From RBG-16-66-20 sp035499575 (GTDB lineage Bacteria > Pseudomonadota > Gammaproteobacteria > Burkholderiales > SG8-39), in the NCBI GenBank assembly GCA_035499575.1, contig DATJYN010000108.1:1-5383 (forward strand): a stretch of DNA of 5,383 nucleotides, read 5' to 3'. Under the pieces are notes generated by a model that was not told where the DNA came from, did no database searches, and saw only the letters and a list, made by a program, of their open reading frames with translations. Position 1 is the stretch's first letter; each line of letters opens with the position of its first letter. This document shows, piece by piece, positions 1 through 5,383 of this stretch. The position numbers and the translations under genes were made by a program.

Positions 1-609
1 TATTCCTCGCCCGGCATGTTCGTCGTTCCGGCCGGCAGCCCGGTGCGGCGCATCGCGGACCTGAAGGGCAAACCCGTGGTGCTTGGCACGCAGGGTTCAG
101 GCATTACCGTGCTGGGAAGAATCGTCCTGAAATCTCTCGACGTGCCTGTTGACGAAATAACGCTGGAAAAAGCCGCGGACGGTCCGCCCATGCTGCAGGA
201 CGGCCGTGCAGCGGCGCTCTGGGGCGCGGGCGTGGGCTGGCCCGCGTTCGCCACGATGGCGAAGGCGGGCGCGCGCTTCATCGCGCCGGACGCAGGCGAA
301 ATCCGGCGCATCCTAGACAAGAACCCCTCTTTGCGGGCGGTGACGCTACCTGCGAAGAGCTATCCGGGCCAGGAGGCACCGCTGCCTTCGGTCGGCTCGT
401 GGAGTTTCGTGTTCGCCCGGCCTGGTCTGCCCGAGGAAGAGGGCTACCTGCTTGCACGTACGCTGCACCGCGCCGAGGGCCCGCTCACCGCGCGCCTCGA
501 GCAGGCGAGGGAATCCACTGCGGCCAATACGGTCGCGGCGGCGCCGCGTACCGAGCTGATCCATCCGGGCGCGCTCAGGTATTTCCGTGAAGCAGGCCTA
601 GCCAAATGA
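1..609 (+). CDS. TAXI family TRAP transporter solute-binding protein, 5' truncated
   Basis: Periplasmic substrate-binding protein of the TAXI class, which normally delivers small organic acids or amino acids to a TRAP-type membrane transporter. The frame is open from base 1 (Y-S-S-P-G before the first Met at 16), so the true start and signal peptide lie upstream. About 202 residues remain of a family that is usually around 320-330 aa. Family-type motifs, numbered from the Met at 16: DLKGKPV (residues 16-22), a GTQGSG substrate-loop segment, a DGRAAALWGAG stretch, SYPGQ, SVGSWSFVFARP and, near the C-terminus, LIHPGALRYFREAGL, which is typical of the family end. The stop codon overlaps the start of the next gene. 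No TRAP membrane subunit is visible downstream, so it may be an orphan binding protein or have its partner upstream. The substrate is unknown. The family call is secure; the transport role is inferred. Confidence 0.88.
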   Translation, partial: YSSPGMFVVPAGSPVRRIADLKGKPVVLGTQGSGITVLGRIVLKSLDVPVDEITLEKAADGPPMLQDGRAAALWGAGVGWPAFATMAKAGARFIAPDAGEIRRILDKNPSLRAVTLPAKSYPGQEAPLPSVGSWSFVFARPGLPEEEGYLLARTLHRAEGPLTARLEQARESTAANTVAAAPRTELIHPGALRYFREAGLAK

Positions 610-1403
610 CGCTGCCCAACTATGAAACCCTGGCACACGAAATGCGCGGCGAACACGTGCTGCTCGTGACGCTGACCCGCCCCCAGGCGCTGAACGCGCT
701 CAACACGAAAATGGGCCTCGAGCTCACCGACTTGTGCGGCCGCCTCACGGCGGAAGCTGGCGCCGTGCGTTGCGTGGTGCTGACCGGGGCAGGCGAGCGC
801 GCCTTCTGCGCCGGTGCCGACCTGAAGGAACGCGACGGCATGGCGGTCGAGACCTGGCGCGCGCAACATGAGGGCTTCGAGCGCGCCTTTGTCGCGCTCG
901 TCGAATGCCCGGTACCGGTGATCGCCGCGGTGCAGGGCGTGGCGATGGGCGGCGGCCTGGAGCTCGCGCTGTGCTGCGACTTCATCTACGCCGCGCGCGG
1001 CGCGCGCCTCGCGCTGCCGGAGGCGAGCCGCGGCCTGATGCCGGGCGGCATGGGCACGCAGAACCTGGGCCGCGCGGTGGGCGAACGGCGCGCCAAGGAG
1101 ATGATCCTGTCGGGCCAGCCGATCAGCGCCGAGGAAGGCTTTGCCTTCGGCCTGGTCAATCGCGTCTGCGAGCCGGCGAAGTTGCTCGCGGATGCGTTCG
1201 CCACGGCGCAGGCGATCGCCGGCAACGCGCCGCTGTCGGTACGCCAGGCCAAGCGCTCGATCCACTACGGCCTCGACATGGACCTGCTCACGGGCTACCG
1301 CTTCGAGATCGAGGCCTACAACCGTCTGGTCGACACCGACGACCGGCGCGAGGGCGTGCGCGCCTTCGTCGAGAAGAGGGCGCCGCGATTCCGTGGAAAG
1401 TGA
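606..1403 (+). CDS. Enoyl-CoA hydratase/isomerase family protein (crotonase fold)
   Basis: A 265-aa crotonase-superfamily enzyme, the usual length for a single-domain enoyl-CoA hydratase. These cytoplasmic enzymes add water across the double bond of 2-enoyl-CoA esters in fatty, aromatic or branched-chain acid breakdown. Visible motifs: CAGADL (residues 68-73, CoA binding and first oxyanion-hole amide), AMGGGLEL (113-120, second oxyanion amide near G116) and LPEASRGLMPGGMGTQ (137-152). By alignment to rat mitochondrial hydratase, the two catalytic glutamates correspond to E119 and E139, and both are present, so a true hydratase is likely rather than an isomerase or dehalogenase variant. The C-terminus has the usual helical trimerisation segment ending FVEKRAPRF. 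The ATG overlaps the upstream stop by four bases, with a weak AGCAGG ribosome site at 591-596, implying translational coupling. The exact substrate cannot be read from sequence. Confidence 0.93.
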   Translation: MTLPNYETLAHEMRGEHVLLVTLTRPQALNALNTKMGLELTDLCGRLTAEAGAVRCVVLTGAGERAFCAGADLKERDGMAVETWRAQHEGFERAFVALVECPVPVIAAVQGVAMGGGLELALCCDFIYAARGARLALPEASRGLMPGGMGTQNLGRAVGERRAKEMILSGQPISAEEGFAFGLVNRVCEPAKLLADAFATAQAIAGNAPLSVRQAKRSIHYGLDMDLLTGYRFEIEAYNRLVDTDDRREGVRAFVEKRAPRFRGK

Positions 1404-1428
1404 GCCGCGAAAGTAGTCGAGCTACAAT
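1400..1428 (+). promoter_or_regulatory. Possible sigma70-type promoter for the parE operon
   Basis: TACAAT at 1423-1428 matches five of six bases of the -10 consensus. With a 17-base spacer the -35 position is GTGAGC (1400-1405), matching three of six (the central TGA), and it overlaps the stop of the hydratase gene. This is the most AT-rich part of the gap, and a start near 1434-1436 would give a leader of about 30 bases before the GTG of parE. The -35 is weak and there is no extended -10, so an activator or read-through from upstream may contribute. Confidence 0.4.
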
Positions 1429-1462
1429 GTTTAGTGGTTCCAGGCTGAGAAACTACTAAATA
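1428..1462 (+). promoter_or_regulatory. 12-bp inverted repeat just before the parE start
   Basis: Bases 1428-1439 (TGTTTAGTGGTT) pair with 1451-1462 (AACTACTAAATA) to give 12 consecutive pairs in RNA, two of them G-U, around an 11-base loop (1440-1450). The stem ends one base before the GTG at 1464. The loop contains the only Shine-Dalgarno-like bases available (AGG 1442-1444, GAGA 1447-1450). It could be an RNA hairpin that controls parE translation or, since it overlaps the expected transcription start, a DNA operator. There is no U-tract and the stem is AT-rich, so it is not a convincing terminator. The pairing is visible in the sequence; its function is inference. Confidence 0.45.
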
Positions 1463-1463
1463 C

Positions 1464-3437
1464 GTGGCAAAACAACAGGTTTACGACGCATCCGCCATCC
1501 AGGCCCTGAAGGGGCTGGAGCCCGTCCGGCGCATGCCGGGCATGTACACCCACACGATCCACCCGCTGCACATCGTGCAGGAGGCGATCGACAACGCCAT
1601 CGACGAGGCGCTCGCCGGCTTCGGCAAGAAGATCGTCGTGTCGGTGTTCAAGGACGGCTCGGTCGAGGTCGAGGACGAGGGCCGCGGCATCCCGGTGGAC
1701 CTGCACAAGGAGGAGAAAAAGCCCGCGGTCGAGGTCGCCTTCACGATGCTGCACGCGGGCGGCAAGTTCGCGAAATCGGGCGAAGCCGTCTACCACATCT
1801 CCGGCGGCCTGCATGGGGTCGGCGTCGCGGTGTCCAACGCGCTGTCGAAGCGCTGCGAAGTCACGGTGTTCAGAGATGGTTATCGCCATTCGATTGTTTT
1901 TGAGGGTGGTGAACTCAAGAGCAAGTTGAAAAGCGAAAAGATCAAGGAAAAGATAACCGGCACCGTCGTCCGCATCTGGCCGGATCCGAAATACTTCGAT
2001 TCGCCCAGCATCCCGATGGGCGAGCTTGAACACCTGATCCGCTCCAAGGCCTATCTGTTGCCTGGTTTGACCGCAACTTTAAAAATAGAAGGCAAGGCCG
2101 ACCAATCCTGGCGCTTCGAGAAGGGCATGGCGCAGTACTTCGAGCGCATGCTGGATGGGCGAGAGATGGTGGCGCCGCTCTTCTCCGGTGCGAAGCACTT
2201 CGACGACAAGTCCGCCGCCGACTTCGCCGAGATCGAGGCGGGCGAGGGCGCCGAGTGGGCGATCGGCTGGGTCGCCGAGGGCGACATCTTCGCCGACAGC
2301 CACGTCAACCTGATCCCGACGCGCTCGGGGGGCACGCACGAGGCGGGCTTTCGCAACGGCATCTTCGAGGCGCTCGCCGCCTTCATGGAGACGCGCACGC
2401 TGCAGCCCAAGGGCGTCAAGCTCATCGCCGACGACCTCTGGCAGCGCGCCTGCTTCACGCTGTCGGCGCGCATCGTGCGCACGCAGTTCCACGGGCAGAC
2501 CAAGGAAAAGCTCACCACGCGCCACGCCGCCAAGCTGCTTGAACTGTGCGTGCGCGACGCCTTCGAGCTGTGGCTCAACCAGCACCCGGACGACGGCAAG
2601 AAAATCGTCGAGCTGGCGATCGAGCAGGCGCTGGCGCGCCTCTCCAAGGGCAAGAAATTCGAGAGGAAGAAGGGCTCGGGCGTGGCGACGCTGCCCGGCA
2701 AGCTCGTCGAATGCTCCTCGGACGATACGTCCCGCAACGAACTCTTCATGGTGGAGGGCGATTCCGCCGGCGGCTCCGCCAAGGAAGCGCGCGACAAGGA
2801 GACCCAGGCGATCCTGCCGCTGCGCGGCAAAGTGCTCAACTCCATGTCTAAGGACGCGCGCACGGTGCTTGCCAACAAGGAGCTGCAGGCGATCGCCACC
2901 GCCATCGGCGTCGATCCGCACGGCCCGGACGACCAGCCGGAACTTGGCGGCATCCGCTACGGCAAGGTCATCATCATGACCGACGCCGACGTGGACGGCG
3001 GCCACATCCAGGCGCTGCTGCTCACCTTCTTCTTCATGCACGCGCCCAAGCTCGTGGAGACGGGCCGCATCTACGTCTCGCAGGCGCCCCTCTTCAAGGT
3101 CGAAATCCCGTCGCAAGGCAAGGGCAAGCCCGCCCGGCGCGTCTACTGCCTGGACGAAGAGGAGCTGGACGAAACCCTGCGCGCGCTGAAGAAGGAAAAG
3201 GTGAAGGAGGACTCCTGGGAGATCTCGCGCTTCAAGGGCCTGGGCGAGATGAACCCGGAGCAGCTCTGGGAGACCTCGATGAACCCGGATTCGCGGCGCT
3301 TGGTCCGGATGGAATTCAATTCGAACAATTTTTCAAAAGTTAAAGGGATATTTGAAAAACTCATGGATGCCGGCGAAGCGGAGGAGCGCAGGAACTGGAT
3401 GCGCGAGCACTGGAAGACCGTCGAGGCCGACGTATGA
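1464..3437 (+). CDS. parE: DNA topoisomerase IV subunit B (ParE)
   Basis: ATPase subunit of topoisomerase IV, which with ParC decatenates daughter chromosomes in the cytoplasm. It is 657 aa (E. coli ParE is 630). GHKL ATPase domain: E40 (catalytic base) and N44 in EAIDNAIDEALAG, D71 in DEGRGIP, and the ATP lid GGLHGVG at 114-120. The transducer carries the QTK loop (Q345, K347). The TOPRIM domain has EGDSAGGSAK (431-440, metal ligand E431) and DADVDGG (D507, D509, D511). ParE rather than GyrB is shown by WPDPKYFDSP (172-181), LPGKL (410-414), the lack of GyrB's long insert and the C-terminal ERRNW (641-645). The start is GTG: an in-frame TGA at 1446 excludes anything earlier, and the conserved N-terminus (YDASAIQALKGLEPV) begins at once. 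Its ribosome site is weak and lies in the loop of an inverted repeat. The next gene starts six bases after the stop. Two stretches (about 1871-1960 and 3311-3360) are poorer in GC than the rest. Confidence 0.97.
   Translation: MAKQQVYDASAIQALKGLEPVRRMPGMYTHTIHPLHIVQEAIDNAIDEALAGFGKKIVVSVFKDGSVEVEDEGRGIPVDLHKEEKKPAVEVAFTMLHAGGKFAKSGEAVYHISGGLHGVGVAVSNALSKRCEVTVFRDGYRHSIVFEGGELKSKLKSEKIKEKITGTVVRIWPDPKYFDSPSIPMGELEHLIRSKAYLLPGLTATLKIEGKADQSWRFEKGMAQYFERMLDGREMVAPLFSGAKHFDDKSAADFAEIEAGEGAEWAIGWVAEGDIFADSHVNLIPTRSGGTHEAGFRNGIFEALAAFMETRTLQPKGVKLIADDLWQRACFTLSARIVRTQFHGQTKEKLTTRHAAKLLELCVRDAFELWLNQHPDDGKKIVELAIEQALARLSKGKKFERKKGSGVATLPGKLVECSSDDTSRNELFMVEGDSAGGSAKEARDKETQAILPLRGKVLNSMSKDARTVLANKELQAIATAIGVDPHGPDDQPELGGIRYGKVIIMTDADVDGGHIQALLLTFFFMHAPKLVETGRIYVSQAPLFKVEIPSQGKGKPARRVYCLDEEELDETLRALKKEKVKEDSWEISRFKGLGEMNPEQLWETSMNPDSRRLVRMEFNSNNFSKVKGIFEKLMDAGEAEERRNWMREHWKTVEADV
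3311..3360. other. AT-rich patch inside the 3' end of parE
   Basis: By hand count 13 of 50 bases are G or C (26%), in a gene that is otherwise strongly GC-rich. The frame stays open and encodes ParE residues around 617-632 (EFNSNNFSKVKGIFEK), using AAT, AAA, ATA and TTT codons that are rare elsewhere in the gene. It lies between the conserved MNPDSRRLV and ERRNW motifs, a segment that also differs from E. coli ParE. The composition shift is directly visible; its cause is unknown. Confidence 0.7.
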
Positions 3438-3443
3438 CCGAGC

Positions 3444-3668
3444 ATGTCTAAAGCGAAGAAAAAACCTTTCTGGGAGCGGGCCTACAAGGGACACGCCTAC
3501 TGGCTGGGCAAGGCGAAGCTCGGCAAGGTGACGCTGGCCGAGAAGGGCCGCTACAGCTGGGAAGCGGCGGGCCGCGGCGGCGTCGCCGAGGATTTGGACA
3601 AGGCGAAGACGGCGGTCGAGGCCGCGGTAGCGATGAAAGACAAGCAGCTGGATCTCTTCGGGCAGTAA
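3444..3668 (+). CDS. Small basic protein with C-terminal beta-clamp-binding motif, between parE and parC
   Basis: A 74-aa protein that I cannot assign to a named family. Reading from the N-terminus: a lysine-rich start (KAKKK, 3-7), a Trp/Tyr-rich likely beta region (HAYWLGKAKLGKVTLA, then RYSWEAAG), a likely amphipathic helix (DLDKAKTAVEAAVAM, 50-64) and a short tail, QLDLF-GQ (68-74). QLDLF fits exactly the QL[S/D]LF consensus by which DNA polymerases and repair proteins bind the beta sliding clamp, and its place at the extreme C-terminus is usual for such motifs. Net charge is about +7 (16 Lys/Arg against 9 Asp/Glu), compatible with nucleic acid binding. It begins six bases after parE with no strong ribosome site, suggesting translational coupling, and ends 16 bases before parC. 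GC content and codon choice match the flanking genes, so it looks like a resident operon member. That it is a real gene is likely; a role in linking topoisomerase IV to the replisome is inference. Confidence 0.8.
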   Translation: MSKAKKKPFWERAYKGHAYWLGKAKLGKVTLAEKGRYSWEAAGRGGVAEDLDKAKTAVEAAVAMKDKQLDLFGQ

Positions 3669-3672
3669 TTCT

Positions 3673-3676
3673 GGGA
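3673..3676 (+). promoter_or_regulatory. Ribosome binding site of parC
   Basis: GGGA lies eight bases before the ATG at 3685 and supports that start. A second ATG at 3678 is out of frame and meets a stop after five codons, and an in-frame TGA at 3679 rules out any earlier parC start. Confidence 0.55.
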
Positions 3677-3684
3677 CATGACCC

Positions 3685-5383
3685 ATGGACGATAGAACGC
3701 CGGACCTGTTCGTGAACGAGAACGGCGACGACGCGGCGCCGATCGAGAAGCACGCCTCGCAGGCCTACCTCGGCTACGCGGTCTCCACCGTCAAGGCGCG
3801 GGCGCTGCCGGACATCGCCGACGGCCTGAAGCCGGTGCAGCGCCGCATCCTCTACGCCATGGGCGAGGCCGGCGGCGCGGCCGCCACCACGACCTACGTC
3901 AAGTGCGCCCGCTACGTCGGCGAGGTGCTCGGCAAGTACCACCCGCACGGCGACTCCTCGACCTACGAGGCGATGGTGCACATGGCGCAGCCCTTCTCCA
4001 TGCGCTACCCGCTCATCGATGGCCAGGGTAATTTCGGCAGCCGCGACGGCGACGGCGCGGCGGCCTACCGGTATACCGAAGCAAGGCTTTCCAGGTACGC
4101 CGAACTGCTGCTGGCTGAAATCAACGAAGGCACCGTCGATTTCATCAAGAACTACGACGGCAAGTTCGACGAACCGCAGCTGCTGCCTGCGCGCCTGCCG
4201 TTCGGCCTGCTGAACGGCTCCTTCGGCATCCCGGTGGGCTTTTCCACGCGCATCCCGTCGCACAATCTGAAGGAAGTGGCGGAGGCCGCCGCGCACGTCA
4301 TCAAGCACCCGAAGGCCACCGTCAAGGAGGTGCTGCAGATCCTTCCGGGCCCCGACTTTCCGGGCGGCGGGCAGATCATCTCGGCGAAAGACGAGATCCG
4401 CACGGCCTACGAGACCGGCCGCGGTTCGATCGCCATGCGCGCTCGCTGGACCACCGAGCAGCTGGCCCGCGGCCAGTGGCGCATCGTCGTCACCGAGCTG
4501 CCGCACGGCGTGTCGGTGCGCCAGGTGCTGGAGGAGATCGAGGCGCTCGTCAACCCGAAACCCTCCACCGGCAAGAAGGAGGTGTCGCAGGAGCAGCGGC
4601 GCCTGAAGCAGTTCATGCTCGAGCAGATCGAGGCGGTGCGCGACGAGTCCGACCGCAAGTCGAAGCTGCGCCTGGTCATCGAGCCGCGCTCCTCGCGCCA
4701 GAGCGCTGAAGAAACCATGAATACCCTGCTCGTGCAGACGAGCCTGGAGTCGCGCTTCGCGCTCAACCTCACCTGGCTCGGCCTGGACGGCCTGCCCGAG
4801 ACCAAGGACATCGTCACCATCCTGCGCGAATGGGGCGATTTCCGCCTGAAGACGGTGCGCCGCCGCACCCAGCACCGCCTGGACCGCTGCACGGAGCGGC
4901 TCGAAATCGTCATGGGCCGGCTGCTGGCCTTCGTGAAGATTGACGAAATTATTAAATTGATTCGTTCCTGTGAAGATCAAAGCGAAGCAAAAAATAAATT
5001 AAGGGAAAAATTCAAATTTAGCGAAAGGCAGGCCGAAGACATCGTAAACCTGCGCCTCGGCCAGCTGACCAAGCTGGATGGCGTCAAGCTGAACGAGGAA
5101 AGGAAGGCGCTAGAGGCGGAGAAGAAGGGCCTGAAGGAAATACTCGGCGACGAGAAGGTCCTGAAGAAGCTCGTCATCCAGGAACTGGCCGAGGACGCCA
5201 AGAAGTTCGGCGACGACCGCCGCACGCTCATCAAGGCCGACGAGCGCGCCACCATCGAGCGCACCGTGGTCGAGGAGCCGATCACGGTGATCCTGTCCAA
5301 GAAGGGCTGGGTACGCGGCCGCAGCGGCCACGGTGTCGACATGGAATCGGTCAATTTCAAGGACGGCGACGCCCGCTACCTGG
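3685..5383 (+). CDS. parC: DNA topoisomerase IV subunit A (ParC), 3' truncated
   Basis: DNA-cleaving subunit of topoisomerase IV, partner of ParE; 566 residues are visible of a protein usually about 740-780 aa. Order: a 20-residue acidic N-terminal tail (MDDRTPDLFV...), the winged-helix breakage domain with GLKPVQRRILYAM (47-59) and KYHPHGDS (84-91), the catalytic tyrosine Y130 preceded by R129 (RYTEARLS), the tower with the intercalating isoleucine I182 in GIPVG, a coiled-coil C-gate region (about 385-510), and the first strands of the C-terminal beta-pinwheel (PITVILSKKGWVRGRSGHG, from about 532). No GyrA-box is visible in the part present, and pairing with parE favours ParC over GyrA. The loop before the tyrosine (GSRDGDGAAAYRY) is GyrA-like and one residue shorter than in E. 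coli ParC. S91 and E95 match E. coli S80 and E84, the unmutated quinolone-target residues. The frame is open to the window end. An AT-rich patch lies at 4941-5020. Confidence 0.96.
   Translation, partial: MDDRTPDLFVNENGDDAAPIEKHASQAYLGYAVSTVKARALPDIADGLKPVQRRILYAMGEAGGAAATTTYVKCARYVGEVLGKYHPHGDSSTYEAMVHMAQPFSMRYPLIDGQGNFGSRDGDGAAAYRYTEARLSRYAELLLAEINEGTVDFIKNYDGKFDEPQLLPARLPFGLLNGSFGIPVGFSTRIPSHNLKEVAEAAAHVIKHPKATVKEVLQILPGPDFPGGGQIISAKDEIRTAYETGRGSIAMRARWTTEQLARGQWRIVVTELPHGVSVRQVLEEIEALVNPKPSTGKKEVSQEQRRLKQFMLEQIEAVRDESDRKSKLRLVIEPRSSRQSAEETMNTLLVQTSLESRFALNLTWLGLDGLPETKDIVTILREWGDFRLKTVRRRTQHRLDRCTERLEIVMGRLLAFVKIDEIIKLIRSCEDQSEAKNKLREKFKFSERQAEDIVNLRLGQLTKLDGVKLNEERKALEAEKKGLKEILGDEKVLKKLVIQELAEDAKKFGDDRRTLIKADERATIERTVVEEPITVILSKKGWVRGRSGHGVDMESVNFKDGDARYL
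4941..5020. other. AT-rich patch inside parC coiled-coil region
   Basis: By hand count 21 of 80 bases are G or C (26%), while the bases on both sides are strongly GC-rich. The frame is intact and encodes ParC residues about 419-446 (from the end of FVKID through KLREKFKF). It uses ATT, AAA, AAT, TTA and CGT codons that are nearly absent from the flanks. The encoded protein still fits the conserved ParC coiled-coil (FVKIDEIIKLIR... ERQAEDIVNLRL), so the frame and function appear kept. Possible causes are recombination with a lower-GC relative, local selection on DNA or RNA, or an assembly chimera. Confidence 0.75.

Noticed and set aside
444..1265. 273-codon open frame on the minus strand across the binding protein and hydratase genes
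   Set aside because: Arg/Ala-rich shadow of the hydratase and the end of the solute-binding gene; no motif and no sensible start context.
1413..1425. GTAG...CTAC hairpin considered as a terminator for the upstream pair
   Set aside because: Only four base pairs with a five-base loop and no following T-run.
2079..3116. 345-codon open frame on the minus strand opposite parE
   Set aside because: Arg/Leu/Val/Ala-rich composition typical of an antisense shadow; the + strand carries complete ParE motifs.
3434..3451. ATG overlapping the parE stop as an alternative start of the small gene
   Set aside because: This frame (M-T-E-H-V) ends after five codons; the ATG at 3444 opens the 74-codon frame.
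3448..4980. 510-codon open frame on the minus strand across the small gene and parC
   Set aside because: It is rich in Arg, Ala, Leu, Gly, Val and His in the way expected from the complement of GC-rich coding DNA, shows no recognisable domain, and lies wholly opposite genes with clear family motifs.
4957..4980. TTGAT...ATCAA inverted repeat in the AT-rich part of parC
   Set aside because: A five-base stem with a 14-base loop is expected by chance in AT-rich sequence.
3685..5383. Reading the A subunit as GyrA, because the GSRDGDGAAA loop looks GyrA-like
   Set aside because: It lies directly after a clear parE, and the start of its C-terminal domain (SKKGWVRGRSGHG) fits ParC. The missing distal C-terminal domain leaves only slight doubt.

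Overview
The window is a GC-rich (clearly above 60% by eye) bacterial chromosomal segment with four genes and the start of a fifth. All are on the + strand and tightly packed. The protein types, the GC-rich codon use and the GyrA-like active-site loop of ParC suggest a betaproteobacterium of the Burkholderiales/Rhodocyclales kind. That placement rests on remembered family patterns, not on a search.

Region 1 (1-1403) is a metabolic pair. The 3' two-thirds of a TAXI-type TRAP solute-binding protein overlaps by four bases (ATGA) with an enoyl-CoA hydratase/isomerase that has both catalytic glutamates. The overlap implies translational coupling, and the pair probably handles uptake and breakdown of an organic acid that cannot be named from sequence.

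Region 2 (1404-1463) is a 60-base intergenic gap. It holds a plausible -10 element (TACAAT) and a 12-bp inverted repeat that ends one base before the GTG start of parE, with the only Shine-Dalgarno-like bases in its loop.

Region 3 (1464-5383) is a topoisomerase IV operon: parE (ATPase/TOPRIM subunit, complete, 657 aa), a 74-aa basic protein, then parC (DNA cleavage subunit, first 566 aa, cut by the window end). ParE and ParC form the A2B2 enzyme that unlinks daughter chromosomes. The small protein between them ends in QLDLF-GQ, a perfect match to the consensus pentapeptide by which many replication and repair proteins bind the beta sliding clamp. This is the most interesting feature here: it suggests, without proving, a small adaptor linking topoisomerase IV to the replisome.

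Two sharply bounded AT-rich patches of about 26% GC (3311-3360 in parE, 4941-5020 in parC) interrupt these GC-rich genes without breaking the reading frame. They point to mosaicism, local selection or an assembly effect. No RNA genes, mobile elements, CRISPR arrays or convincing terminators were seen.
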